From Gemmata massiliana (GTDB lineage: Bacteria; Planctomycetota; Planctomycetia; Gemmatales; Gemmataceae): a stretch of 64,000 nucleotides of DNA. A program made the translations under genes and the position numbers. This document shows, one piece after another, positions 25,559 to 36,062 of this stretch. Every line of letters starts with the position of its first letter. Position 1 is the first letter of the stretch. The notes under the pieces were generated by a model that was given only the letters and a program-made list of their open reading frames with translations, ran no database searches and had not been told where the DNA came from. The stretch covers positions 67,050 through 131,049 of the forward strand of contig HG799471.1 in assembly GCA_000531095.1 (NCBI GenBank). The letters run 5' to 3'.

Positions 25559-26215
25559 ATGAAGTGGCGGGCACTCAAAACGGTCGCGTGTGTCGCTCTG
25601 GCGGCAACCGCATCGGTCGGGTTCGCGGAGTTCCCGCGGCACGTTGCGAAGCCGAAACCGCTGCCCGGCATTCCCGGGTACGATTACCGCCCGGCCGAAG
25701 TGCGCCCGGCGCCGACGGCAACCGCGGTCAGTTTGGAAAAGGTGAACGTGACTCCGGCTCCTGCCCCGGGTCAACCGGCGCGGCCGGCGACGCAAGCGTA
25801 CCAGTTGGTTCAGGCGCGGATGCAAGTGGACCACTGCTTCCTGTCGCGGGTCGCGGTGGCGTTCCACGAGAACGGCGAGTTCCAGATCAGCTTCCGGGCG
25901 GACCAGAACCCGCAACCGGGGGACGACATCCGCTCGCCGCTGAAGCCGGGCGAGCGCCTGAACGTGCCGCTCCAGACAACGCAGTTGAAGCGGAACACGT
26001 TCATTGTGAAGGTTCGAGGGTACGCCGCCGCGCCGATCAATCAGGCCCGGCCGAACCTGTTCCCCGGGGCGCCGGTGGTGGTGGAGTTCCCGCCGATGGA
26101 GTTCGTGGTTCAGCGGGGCGAGCCGGCGAGCAAGACATTCACTGGCAACGCGGCGGCAGTGGCGAAGTATTTCCCGCTGGTCGACCGGATTGAGGTCGAG
26201 TTCACGTACAAGTAA
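25559..26215 (+). CDS. Exported protein linked to the secretin-like gene
   Basis: 218 residues. GGAGG at 25545-25549, nine bases before ATG 25559, sets the start in a frame that is open further upstream only as overlap with the previous gene. Signal peptide MKWRALKTVACVALAATASVGFAEF. A Pro/Ala linker is followed by a compact beta domain of about 130 residues (AYQLVQARMQVDHCFLSRVA, EFQISFRADQNPQPGDDIRS, VDRIEVEFTYK). It lies 140 bases after the secretin-like gene and 84 before the lipoprotein, same strand, so it is likely one operon and a candidate periplasmic subunit or chaperone. No family recognised. Confidence 0.72.
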   Translation: MKWRALKTVACVALAATASVGFAEFPRHVAKPKPLPGIPGYDYRPAEVRPAPTATAVSLEKVNVTPAPAPGQPARPATQAYQLVQARMQVDHCFLSRVAVAFHENGEFQISFRADQNPQPGDDIRSPLKPGERLNVPLQTTQLKRNTFIVKVRGYAAAPINQARPNLFPGAPVVVEFPPMEFVVQRGEPASKTFTGNAAAVAKYFPLVDRIEVEFTYK

Positions 26216-26298
26216 GTGCCGGACCGTGCCGGAACGGTCTAATGGTTGACCAACAGCCATCAGACAGCCCGCGGGTTCGACGAGCCGAAGGAGCGGCC

Positions 26299-27183
26299 AT
26301 GCGGATGCACGGGCGCGGATACGGGTGGAACGGGTGGAGAGGTGCGGCGATCCTGTTCGTCGCGACCGTATCGGGGTGCGCGACTCAAACCGACGCCACC
26401 AGTGTGAAAACACGGCGCCCGGGCGAAGCCCTGCGCGCGGCCTCGGCGCCGGTCCCGCCGACCCAGGAAATCGAGATCCTCGACCCCAACGTGGACCCGA
26501 CCGGTAAGCCCACGGTCCGAACAGCCGCGTTCGTGCCACCCGGGTCAAACCCGGCATGTGCCGTGCTCCCCGCGTCCGCGCCTCAACAACAGATCGACGT
26601 CCCGCCGACGGTGCTCGTTCACAAGTTCTACTACACCGGGAACCGCACGTTCCAGGGACCGATGCTCACCGGCGGTCCCGTGATCGTTTCCGCCAACCAC
26701 CCCAAAACGCTGGAGCGCACATACGTTCCGGTGATGCTGCCCCCGGGGGCACCCCGCGTGACTTACACGAACGACACGATCCGCTACGATTTCGGCCCGC
26801 AATCGGTGACGCTCGTGTTCGGCCACTGTGGGAACCCGCGCGTGCGGTACTCGCAGTCCACCAACGCGAGCGAGACCGCGCACAAGAAGATCGCGGCCAC
26901 CAAAGCCGAGACTCGGAGCTTCGTCCAGCGCACCGGCATCCCGGAAGGAATGCAGCGATTCAAAGAGGGCACGAAGTCCACGTGCGGGGCGATCGCGGAC
27001 CGGATCAACGACGTGGGCCACACGACCGCGGACGTGTTCCGCAACGCGACCGATTTCATCCCCGGCGCGCAGCTCCTCAAATCGACCCCGGAAGACAAGG
27101 CCGTTCGGGAACAGGAACGGCTCCAGCGCGCGGCCGAGAGCCGTCCGACCCTCGACGAGACGTTCGTACCGCGTGCGCCGTAA
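26299..27183 (+). CDS. Lipoprotein linked to the secretin-like gene
   Basis: 294 residues from ATG 26299, supported by AAGGAG at 26288-26293. The signal WRGAAILFVATVSGC ends in a lipobox (VSGC), so Cys is lipidated. After a linker, a beta-rich domain (VLVHKFYYTGNRTFQGPM, TYVPVMLPPGAPRVTYTN, PQSVTLVFGHCGNPRVRY) is followed by a charged helical tail. Lipoproteins next to secretin genes often act as pilotins that help insert the pore; this is a positional inference, and the sequence is larger than known pilotins. A hairpin at 27199-27226 ends the cluster. Confidence 0.74.
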   Translation: MRMHGRGYGWNGWRGAAILFVATVSGCATQTDATSVKTRRPGEALRAASAPVPPTQEIEILDPNVDPTGKPTVRTAAFVPPGSNPACAVLPASAPQQQIDVPPTVLVHKFYYTGNRTFQGPMLTGGPVIVSANHPKTLERTYVPVMLPPGAPRVTYTNDTIRYDFGPQSVTLVFGHCGNPRVRYSQSTNASETAHKKIAATKAETRSFVQRTGIPEGMQRFKEGTKSTCGAIADRINDVGHTTADVFRNATDFIPGAQLLKSTPEDKAVREQERLQRAAESRPTLDETFVPRAP

Positions 27184-27198
27184 GTTCGTTCTCCGTGG

Positions 27199-27226
27199 CG
27201 CGAGCGGGCACCCACCTCCGCTCGCG
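27199..27226 (+). terminator. Terminator-like hairpin after the secretin-like cluster
   Basis: A 9-base perfect stem CGCGAGCGG / CCGCTCGCG, 16 bases after the lipoprotein stop; the T-run is weak. Confidence 0.55.
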
Positions 27227-27326
27227 TTCAAACGAGTGTCGCCTTTTGCTTGCCCTCACCTCCTAAATCGGCGACAATCACAACACCTCGGAAGCTCTCC
27301 CGCTTCGGGCTGCCACCGGAGCCGTC

Positions 27327-29522
27327 ATGCCGTTGACTCGTGCTCTGTTCCCGACATTCGCGTTCCTCGCGCTCACTTCACCGGGTGTTGTTGCCGCACC
27401 ACCCGCGGAGAAGGTCGATTTCGCGCGCGACATCCGCCCGATCCTCTCGAACAGTTGCTTCAAGTGCCACGGCCCGGCCGTGCAGAAGGGCAAGCTCCGC
27501 CTTGACGAGCGCGACGCGGCCGTCAAGAAGGGCACGATCACTCCCGGCAAGCACGCAGACAGCGAACTACTCGTGCGAGTGCTGCTCGCGGACGACGAGA
27601 ACGGTCGCATGCCGCCGGTGGGCGTTGGTGAGCGCCTTTCGCCGGAGCAGATCGCGAAGCTCAAAGCGTGGATCGACCAGGGCGCAGAGTACACGCCCCA
27701 CTGGTCGTTCGTAGCCCCCAAGCGCCCGGCTCTGCCGAGCACGAAGCACCCGATCGATGCCTTCATTCGTGCTCGATTGGAGAAAGAGGGGCTAACGCCG
27801 TCGCCGCAAGCGGATAAAGCGACGCTGATTCGGCGCGTGACGCTCGACCTCATCGGTCTGCTACCCACCCCTAAAGAGGTGGACGACTTCCTCAAGGACG
27901 AATCACCGCAGGCTTACGAGAAGGTCGTCGACCGGTTGCTCGCATCTCCGCACTACGGCGAGCGCCAGGCGCGGCACTGGCTCGACCTCGCCCGCTACGC
28001 GGACAGCAACGGCTACACGATCGACGGCCCGCGGCAAATCTGGGCCTACCGCGACTGGGTGATCGACGCCCTGAACGCGGACATGCCCTTTAATCAGTTC
28101 ACGATCGAACAACTCGCGGGGGATCTGCTCCCCAACGCGACGACTCAGCAGAAAGTCGCGACCGGCTTCCACCGCAACACAGCGTTCAACGAAGAGGGCG
28201 GAACCGATCCGGAGCAGTTCCGTGTCGAACGCACGGTGGACCGCGCGAACACGACAGCCGCGGTGTGGCTCGGGCTTACGGCCGGGTGCGCGCAGTGTCA
28301 CGACCACAAGTACGATCCCGTTTCGCAAAAAGACTACTACCGGCTGTACGCATTCTTCGACTCCTGCGACGAACCGACGCTCCCGCTCGGCGGGCCACCC
28401 GATCTGGAAAAGCGGATCGCGGACGTACAGACGAAGCTGGCCGCCGCGCGGCTCGCGGGCGCAGACGAAGACGCGAAGAAGCTGATTGCGGAACTCAAGA
28501 AGGTGCAGAGCCAAGCCCCCACAACACTCGTGATGCGCGAACGTGCGAAACCGCGGCAGACGTTCGTGCAGGTCCGTGGGGACTTTCTCCGCAAGGGTGA
28601 CGAGGTCCAACCTTCGTACCCCAGCGCGATCAGCGCGGCCGCTCCGACCAAGCGCCTTACGCGACTCGACCTCGCGAAGTGGCTCGTGAGCGCTGAGAAC
28701 CCGCTCACGGCCCGCGTAACAGTCAACCGAGAGTGGCAAAAATTCTTCGGGCGCGGACTGGTCGAAACGGAGAACGACTTCGGGCTACAAGGCAATTTCC
28801 CGACTCACCCGGAACTCCTCGACTGGCTCGCGGTGGAGTTTCGCGAAAGCGGGTGGGGGCTGAAGAAATTCCACAAGCTCGTCGTCACGTCGGAGACTTA
28901 CAAGCAGTCGTCCGCGATGCGGAAGGACGTCACCGAACGCGACCCGCGCAACCTGCTCCTCGCTCGCCAGTCACGGTTGCGGCTGGAGGCCGAGACCATC
29001 CGCGACGTGTCGCTCTCCGCGAGCGGGACGCTCAACCCGAAGCTCGGCGGGCCGGGCGTCTACCCGCCGCAGCCGAAGGAAGTGTTCGCGTTCACGCAGA
29101 GCAACCACCCGTGGGTCGAAAGCACCGGGCCGGACCGCTATCGCCGCGGCATGTACACGTACATCTGGCGGCAGTCGCAACACCCGCTGCTCACCACGTT
29201 CGACGCGGCAGACGCTCAGGTCGCCTGTACGAAGCGGAACCGCAGTAACACGCCACTGCAAGCACTGCACTTGGCCAACGACCCAGTGTTCGTGGAGTTC
29301 GCCACCGCGCTCGGCACCCGCATCGAATCGGAAGGCCCGACCGACGACTCGGGGCGCATAACATTCGCGTTCCGCGTGTGCTTCTCGCGCGAACCGACGA
29401 CCGCGGAAGTCGCCCGCGTGCAAGCGTACCTCGACGCAAAGCGCAAGGCCGACCCCAAGACCGCGTGGACGGCTCTCGCCCGCGTTCTGATGAATTTGGA
29501 CGAGTTCATCACGCGGGAGTGA
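27327..29522 (+). CDS. PSCyt1-DUF1549-DUF1553 protein
   Basis: 731 residues, with a signal peptide (FPTFAFLALTSPGVVAA). A planctomycete cytochrome C domain carries the heme motif CFKCH (Cys44, Cys47, His48). DUF1549 follows, from about residue 130 (HPIDAFIRARLEKEGLTPS, RRVTLDLIGLLPTPKEVDDF), including a second CxxCH in GCAQCHDHKYDP. DUF1553 covers the C-terminal half (LTARVTVNREWQKFFGRGLV, THPELLDWLAVEFRESGWGL, RSNTPLQALHLANDP). GGAG at 27318-27321 precedes ATG 27327. Such proteins are strongly expanded in planctomycetes and are nearly always paired with DUF1501, as here, 18 bases downstream. The proposed role is extracytoplasmic redox or polysaccharide chemistry; the substrate is unknown. 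It is shorter than many family members. Confidence 0.92.
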   Translation: MPLTRALFPTFAFLALTSPGVVAAPPAEKVDFARDIRPILSNSCFKCHGPAVQKGKLRLDERDAAVKKGTITPGKHADSELLVRVLLADDENGRMPPVGVGERLSPEQIAKLKAWIDQGAEYTPHWSFVAPKRPALPSTKHPIDAFIRARLEKEGLTPSPQADKATLIRRVTLDLIGLLPTPKEVDDFLKDESPQAYEKVVDRLLASPHYGERQARHWLDLARYADSNGYTIDGPRQIWAYRDWVIDALNADMPFNQFTIEQLAGDLLPNATTQQKVATGFHRNTAFNEEGGTDPEQFRVERTVDRANTTAAVWLGLTAGCAQCHDHKYDPVSQKDYYRLYAFFDSCDEPTLPLGGPPDLEKRIADVQTKLAAARLAGADEDAKKLIAELKKVQSQAPTTLVMRERAKPRQTFVQVRGDFLRKGDEVQPSYPSAISAAAPTKRLTRLDLAKWLVSAENPLTARVTVNREWQKFFGRGLVETENDFGLQGNFPTHPELLDWLAVEFRESGWGLKKFHKLVVTSETYKQSSAMRKDVTERDPRNLLLARQSRLRLEAETIRDVSLSASGTLNPKLGGPGVYPPQPKEVFAFTQSNHPWVESTGPDRYRRGMYTYIWRQSQHPLLTTFDAADAQVACTKRNRSNTPLQALHLANDPVFVEFATALGTRIESEGPTDDSGRITFAFRVCFSREPTTAEVARVQAYLDAKRKADPKTAWTALARVLMNLDEFITRE

Positions 29523-29540
29523 ACACGGGACCGACGACAC

Positions 29541-30977
<1,437 letters not shown>

Positions 30978-31073
30978 GTTGTTTGGTGCCCCCCGCCCAC
31001 GAAGGACGGGTTGCCAACCTACAGTGACCACAGCAAGCGAGCCGAAACAACAATGCCGAAACGAGATCTGGAG

Positions 31074-31586
31074 TCACTCAATTCGCTGCGCTAACAACTC
31101 CAAAAATGCTCCCAGATCCGGCTCGCACCCGTCGCCGAGATTGGTGTTCGCGATCGGCGAAACGATCCGCAATGTGGTCCGCGCGTCGGGCGATTGGCCG
31201 AGTACGAAACACTGCACTTCACTTGAGAACCGGTCCTCAACGATCGCGGAAAAGTACGGGGCGAGAACGTATCCAGTAATCAACGAACTATCGGAAAGGT
31301 TCTCAAGCACATTGACCGCTGGGAACCGCGGGTATTCGACAACGATGTAATTCAGTTTCACACCAATCCGCCCGGTGTGCCCACGGAGCGACCGAACGTC
31401 CAAGTTGTTCGGTTCAGTGCGATGCCTCTTGGCCGCTTCCAGAAAGTAGAACAACGCGCCCAGATCCGGTGACACGTCGAATTCCGACTTCAGCTCTTCG
31501 ATGTCGGTATGCGCCCGCCGGGGAAGGATCGAGTACGCCGTTTCGTAGGTGATTCGTGCCCGCGCGTTCTGTTCGGCGGCTCGCAT
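31074..31586 (-). CDS. Small protein, unknown, downstream of thiSG
   Basis: 170 residues, no signal peptide or membrane segment. It begins MRAAEQNARARITYETAYSI and contains LNYIVVEYPRFPAVNVLENL; it looks like a soluble alpha/beta protein. It lies 14 bases after the thiS-thiG fusion on the same strand, so it is probably co-transcribed, but nothing in it suggests thiamine chemistry. Codon use is slightly less GC-biased than its neighbours. Not recognised. Confidence 0.6.
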   Translation of the reverse strand: MRAAEQNARARITYETAYSILPRRAHTDIEELKSEFDVSPDLGALFYFLEAAKRHRTEPNNLDVRSLRGHTGRIGVKLNYIVVEYPRFPAVNVLENLSDSSLITGYVLAPYFSAIVEDRFSSEVQCFVLGQSPDARTTLRIVSPIANTNLGDGCEPDLGAFLELLAQRIE

Positions 31587-31600
31587 ACACGCCCCTTCCC

Positions 31601-32644
31601 CTACTTATTTCCGCTACTCGCAATCATACCCTCGGTCGGGCTGCTCGCGTTAGCGTAGAGGCGCTTCGGGATGCGCCCGGCCAGATACGCGAGGCGCCCG
31701 GCCTCGGTCGCATAGCGCATCGCCCAGGCCATACGCAGCGGATCGCGTGCGCTGGCGATCGCGGTGTTCAGCAGCACCCCGTCGCAGCCCAGTTCCATCG
31801 CGGCGCTCACGTCACTCGCGGTGCCCACGCCCGCGTCCACGATTACGGGGTAGTCCGGGTCGTTCTCCTTCAGGTATTCCAGGCAGATGCGGATGTTGTT
31901 CGGGTTCAGAATCCCCTGACCGCTCCCGATCGGGCTGCCGGCCGGCATCACGCTCGCCGCCCCCGCTTCCTTCAGGCGCTTCGCGAGCACCGGGTCGTCG
32001 CTCGTGTAGACCAGCACCGTGAACCCGTCCTTCACCAACTGCTCGGTCGCCTTCAGCGTGTCGACCGGGTCCGGTAGTAGCGTCCGCTTGTCCGCGAGGC
32101 ACTCCAGCTTCACCCAGTCCGCGCCGGGGTTCTCCAGGTTGGTGAGCAGCTCGCGCGCGAGCCGGGCGTGGCGGACCGCATCGTCCGCGCTGAAGCACCC
32201 GGCCGTGTTCGGCAGGATCGTGAGCTTCTTCAGATCGAGGAAGTCCAGGATGCTCTTGCCGTCCTTGTCGATCAGGCGCTCGCGGCGCACCGCGACGGTG
32301 GTCACGTTGCACCCGCTCGCTTCCATGCACTGCTGCATGAGCGGGTACGATGTGTACTTCCCGGTGCCGGTAAACAGGCGCGACGCGAAGACGAACTTCC
32401 CGACCTTCAGCGGTTTGTCGAGCGGCGGTTCGTCCGTGCCCTCGCCGCCCCCGACGAGCGTGACGATCTCCACCGCGTCGCCTTCACGAAGCGCGCGGGC
32501 GGGCTGCTCCCCGCGTGTCACCACCACGCGGTTCACTTCGACCGCGAGCTTCTTCGCGTCCTTGCCGAGGTGGGCGAGCAGGTCCGCGACGGTGAGGGGA
32601 TCGGGAAAGGTTTTCGGTTCGTCGTTGACGGTGATCTTCGGCAT
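31601..32644 (-). CDS. thiG: ThiS-ThiG fusion (sulfur carrier plus thiazole synthase)
   Basis: 347 residues from ATG 32644 (GGAG eight bases upstream), inside a longer open frame. Residues 1-67 are ThiS ([20 protein letters not shown], ending IVTLVGGG); from about 78 on it is ThiG, a TIM barrel ([31 protein letters not shown] with the Schiff-base Lys, [39 protein letters not shown]). ThiG makes the thiazole phosphate ring of thiamine from deoxyxylulose phosphate, dehydroglycine and ThiS thiocarboxylate. The ThiS Gly-Gly that must carry the thiocarboxylate is internal here (residues 65-67), so either cleavage after it or another sulfur route is implied. Such bifunctional forms are known in some bacteria. 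Confidence 0.93.
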   Translation of the reverse strand: MPKITVNDEPKTFPDPLTVADLLAHLGKDAKKLAVEVNRVVVTRGEQPARALREGDAVEIVTLVGGGEGTDEPPLDKPLKVGKFVFASRLFTGTGKYTSYPLMQQCMEASGCNVTTVAVRRERLIDKDGKSILDFLDLKKLTILPNTAGCFSADDAVRHARLARELLTNLENPGADWVKLECLADKRTLLPDPVDTLKATEQLVKDGFTVLVYTSDDPVLAKRLKEAGAASVMPAGSPIGSGQGILNPNNIRICLEYLKENDPDYPVIVDAGVGTASDVSAAMELGCDGVLLNTAIASARDPLRMAWAMRYATEAGRLAYLAGRIPKRLYANASSPTEGMIASSGNK

Positions 32645-32808
32645 GATTGCGGCTCCGTTCTCGGTACCGGCTAACATACCGGAAAACCCGACCATTTCCC
32701 GGTGCCCACGAGGGTGATTCCAATCAAGGAACCCGGGGTTTCAACACCGGGTGCGTTTGGTACAACTAGAAGGGCCACAACACAACTGGCAGCCCCGGTG
32801 ACCATTCG

Positions 32809-35013
32809 ATGAGCAGCGCCGCCGACGCGACGGCCACCTTCTACCAGCACCTGCAAGCCAGCAGACTGCTGACCGAAGACCAGCTCCGGGAGCTGTGGGG
32901 CTGGATCGCGTACACGAAGCCGGACGTTCAGGGCGTCGCCAAGGAACTCCACCGACGATCCTGGCTCACCCCCTACCAGATCCGCGAAATTGCGAAAGGT
33001 CGCGCCGCGACTCTCAAGATCGCCAGTCGCTACGTCCTGCTCGACATTCTGGGCGAGGGCGGAATGGGGCGCGTGTACCGGGTGCAGGACGCGCGCATGG
33101 GCCGCACGGTGGCCCTCAAGGTGATCCGCAAGGAGAAACTCGGCCAGGGGCTCGTGCAGGGGCGGTTCTACCAGGAAATCCAGGCGCTCTCGGCAATGGA
33201 CCACCCGAACGTGGTCAAGGTGTACGACGCCGAGGAGGTGGGCGGGAACCACTTCTACGTGATGGAACTGATCGACGGCACCGACCTCACGAAGATCGTG
33301 CGCGACCGCGGCGCACTGAGCGTCCCGGAAGCGTGCGACATCATCCGGCAAGCCGCACTCGGGCTCGAACACGCCTTCGAGCGCGGATTAGTTCACCGTG
33401 ACATCAAACCCTCGAACATCATCGTTCCGCGTGCCGGCGGGACCGTGAAACTGGTGGACCTGGGGTTAGCTCGACTCATGGAGCAGCCCGGCGGAGAAGA
33501 CGCGAACCGCATCACGCAAGAAGGCTTCGTGATCGGCACACCGGACTTCCTTGCACCGGAGCAAGCGCGCAACCCGATGGCAGTGGACATCCGAGCGGAC
33601 ATTTACGCCCTGGGCGGGACGCTGTACTACGCCCTGACCGGCAAAGCCCCGTTTGATGGTCTAACGCCGACCGAAAAGCTCCTCAAGCACTGCACCGAGC
33701 CACCCCCGCGCCTGTTCCTCAGCCGCCCGGACGCGCTCCCGCAACTCGAACAAATCATCCTCTGGTGCATGGCGAAACCGCCCGAGGAGCGGCCCCAAAC
33801 GCCGCTCCAACTGGCGCTCGCTCTGCAACCGTTCTGCCCCGCACCCGCCCCCGGGGGATCACTGCCCGGCTCCGGGTACTACACGGTTCCGACAGTCGCG
33901 CCCGTGCCGGCCCACCCGGGCGCGTATGTTACTCCTCAACCCCACACGGTTTCGTACCCGCCCCAACCGGCGTACCACCCACCGCCCGGGTACCCGGCAC
34001 CGGTATACGCTCCCCAAACGATCCCGCTCCCTCCACCGGAGCCGGCACCGAGCAACCAGATATTCAAACTGCCGCCCCGGAGCAACGCGGACGACCCGAT
34101 TCGCCGGCGCGCGGAAGGCGGGTTCCCGGTCGGCCAGGTGCTCGTCGTACTCGGCGCGCTGTTCGTCGTCGCGGTGCTCGGGTTCGCGGGCTACCAACTC
34201 TTCTTGAAGCCCGAACCGCCCCCACTCGAACCGTTCACGAACACGATCGAAATGAAGATGGTCCGCATCGAGGGCGGGACGTTCCAAATGGGATCACCGG
34301 ACACCGAGCCCGGTCGGGCCGCGGACGGGCGCGAGGGGCCGGTGCGCGAGGTCACGATCCGCGGGCCATTCTTCATGTCCGCTACGGAAGTCACCAACAC
34401 TCAACTCGCGCAGGTGATGGGCCGGCACGACTCAAAAGCCGCGAAGATCGCGCACCGCACGGAGTCGCTCCCGGCCGACTCCGTGATCTGGGGCGTGGCG
34501 AACGACTTCTGCCGGAAGTTGACCGATCTGGAAAAAGCGAAGCCCTGGGCGCGCAAGAATTGGGCGTATCGACTGCCCACCGAGGCCGAATGGGAGTATG
34601 CCGCGCGCGCCGGGACCGATTCGCCGTTCGCGTTCGGGGAGAAAGTGACGTTCTCTACTCAGGCCGTGTTCCGCGCGACCGAGGAAGACACGCTGGGCAC
34701 CGGCGGCGATCCCCTCAAGCCGCTCCGGTTCCCGCAGGAAGTGGGCAAAACCGAGCCGAACAAGTTCGGCCTCTACGACATGCACGGCAACGTCGCGGAG
34801 TGGTGCAGCGACTGGTACCGCCCGGACGCTTACAAGGACGCCGCGCGCGACAACCCCACCGGCCCGACCGACGGCGACAAGCGCGTGGTCCGCGGCGGCT
34901 CGTTCCGTGACCCGGCCGCGGCCACGCGCTCCGCGGCACGCGACGGCCAGCGCCAGACCGCGCGCCTCGACTTCGTCGGGTTCCGCGTCGTGTACGCGCC
35001 CGTACAGAAATGA
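32809..35013 (+). CDS. Ser/Thr protein kinase fused to a formylglycine-generating-enzyme (sulfatase-modifying) domain
   Basis: 734 residues. An N-terminal 70-residue helical domain (ATFYQHLQASRLLTEDQLRE, LTPYQIREIAKG) is typical of planctomycete kinases. The kinase has ILGEGGMGRVYRV, ALKVIRK (Lys104), VHRDIKPSN (197-203) and GTPDFLAPEQ; the metal-binding DFG is DLG (LVDLGLAR, 217-219), a common bacterial variant. A Pro-rich linker and one transmembrane helix (about 441-466) lead to an exported FGE-sulfatase/SUMF1-like domain (475-734: MVRIEGGTFQMGSPDTEPG, YRLPTEAEWEYAARAGTD, GLYDMHGNVAEWCSDWY, RVVRGGSFRD). In kinase fusions the FGE fold is usually a sensor or binding domain, not an enzyme. 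Divergent from thiSG. No adjacent substrate gene. Confidence 0.9.
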   Translation: MSSAADATATFYQHLQASRLLTEDQLRELWGWIAYTKPDVQGVAKELHRRSWLTPYQIREIAKGRAATLKIASRYVLLDILGEGGMGRVYRVQDARMGRTVALKVIRKEKLGQGLVQGRFYQEIQALSAMDHPNVVKVYDAEEVGGNHFYVMELIDGTDLTKIVRDRGALSVPEACDIIRQAALGLEHAFERGLVHRDIKPSNIIVPRAGGTVKLVDLGLARLMEQPGGEDANRITQEGFVIGTPDFLAPEQARNPMAVDIRADIYALGGTLYYALTGKAPFDGLTPTEKLLKHCTEPPPRLFLSRPDALPQLEQIILWCMAKPPEERPQTPLQLALALQPFCPAPAPGGSLPGSGYYTVPTVAPVPAHPGAYVTPQPHTVSYPPQPAYHPPPGYPAPVYAPQTIPLPPPEPAPSNQIFKLPPRSNADDPIRRRAEGGFPVGQVLVVLGALFVVAVLGFAGYQLFLKPEPPPLEPFTNTIEMKMVRIEGGTFQMGSPDTEPGRAADGREGPVREVTIRGPFFMSATEVTNTQLAQVMGRHDSKAAKIAHRTESLPADSVIWGVANDFCRKLTDLEKAKPWARKNWAYRLPTEAEWEYAARAGTDSPFAFGEKVTFSTQAVFRATEEDTLGTGGDPLKPLRFPQEVGKTEPNKFGLYDMHGNVAEWCSDWYRPDAYKDAARDNPTGPTDGDKRVVRGGSFRDPAAATRSAARDGQRQTARLDFVGFRVVYAPVQK

Positions 35014-35139
35014 GCCGATGGGAATCGAGATCGGGGATTTCTGAGTTCCGATTGAGGCTCAAATCAATCACCGATCTGTTAATCGTCGGCCGCAAATCTA
35101 AAATCTTCAATCACTAATCTCAAATCGGCACGAGGAGAT
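35014..35139. repeat. Low-complexity AATC-rich spacer
   Basis: About 125 bases with repeated AATC-type words (TTGAGGCTCAAATCAATCAC, GCAAATCTAAAATCTTCAA, TCTCAAATCGG). It precedes the DapA-family gene, whose ribosome binding site GAGGAG lies at its end. It looks like a dispersed low-complexity element. Confidence 0.5.
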
Positions 35140-35144
35140 CGGCG

Positions 35145-36062
35145 ATGAAAGTGAACTGGCAAGGGGTGTTCCCCGCCGTCTGCACGCAGTTCCACGCGGA
35201 CCAGTCGCTCAATATCCCGGGCACGCTGGCGCACGTCGACGCGATGCTCGCGGCCGGAGTTCATGGCCTGGTGATGATGGGTAGCGTGGGCGAGAACACC
35301 ACGCTCGATCCCGCCGAGAAGAAAGAACTGCTGAAGGCGACGGTCGCGCACATCGGCAAGCGCGTGCCGGTGCTCACGGGGGTCGCCGAGTACACCACCG
35401 CGGGCGCGTGCCGGTGGGCGGCGGACGCCGCGCGCCTCGGCGCGGACGGGCTGATGGTCCTGCCGCCGATGGTGTACAAGAGCGACGAGCGCGAGACGAT
35501 CGCACACTTCCGCGCCGTGGCGAAGGCCAGCGACCTGCCGATCATGGTTTACAACAACCCGCCGGCGTACAAGGTGGACATCACGCCCGAGATGTTCGTC
35601 GAAATGGCCGACGAGCCGAAGTTCGCGTGCATCAAGGAATCGAGCGACAACCCGCGACGCATCACCGACATCATCAACCTCACCAAAGACCGCTACGTGA
35701 TCTTCGCCGGGGTCGACGACCTCGTGGTGGAGTGCATGATCCTCGGTGCGGTCGGCTGGGTGAGTGGGCTGGTGAACGCCTTCCCCGCGGAAAACCGGCT
35801 CCTGTGGGACTACGCACAAGCGGGCAAGTGGAAGGAAGCGATCGACGTGTATCGCTGGTACACTCCGCTCTTGCACCTGGACACGCACGTCAAACTGGTA
35901 CAGTACATCAAACTGGCGGCGGCCGAGTGCGGGTACGGCACCGAACTGTGCCGCGCGCCGCGGTTGCCGATCGTCGGGGCCGAACGCGAGCACGTGCTGA
36001 AGCTCATCCGCGCCGCGATCGCCACGCGCCCGACCAACCCCGCCCGCAAAGACGGGGCCTGA
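35145..36062 (+). CDS. DapA-family aldolase/deaminase, probable 1-pyrroline-4-hydroxy-2-carboxylate deaminase
   Basis: 305 residues of the DHDPS/N-acetylneuraminate lyase TIM-barrel family: GVFPAVCTQFHADQSLNIPG, VMMGSVGENTTLDPAEKKEL, DLPIMVYNNPPAYKVDI and the Schiff-base Lys in FACIKESSDNPRR. Because a hydroxyproline epimerase gene follows on the same strand, the likely role is the deaminase step of trans-4-hydroxyproline catabolism, giving alpha-ketoglutarate semialdehyde; lysine biosynthesis is the alternative. The last codons (NPARKDGA) and stop are written in a degenerate family A repeat arm (36036-36057), so the C-terminus was probably altered by a repeat. GAGGAG precedes ATG 35145. Confidence 0.85.
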   Translation: MKVNWQGVFPAVCTQFHADQSLNIPGTLAHVDAMLAAGVHGLVMMGSVGENTTLDPAEKKELLKATVAHIGKRVPVLTGVAEYTTAGACRWAADAARLGADGLMVLPPMVYKSDERETIAHFRAVAKASDLPIMVYNNPPAYKVDITPEMFVEMADEPKFACIKESSDNPRRITDIINLTKDRYVIFAGVDDLVVECMILGAVGWVSGLVNAFPAENRLLWDYAQAGKWKEAIDVYRWYTPLLHLDTHVKLVQYIKLAAAECGYGTELCRAPRLPIVGAEREHVLKLIRAAIATRPTNPARKDGA

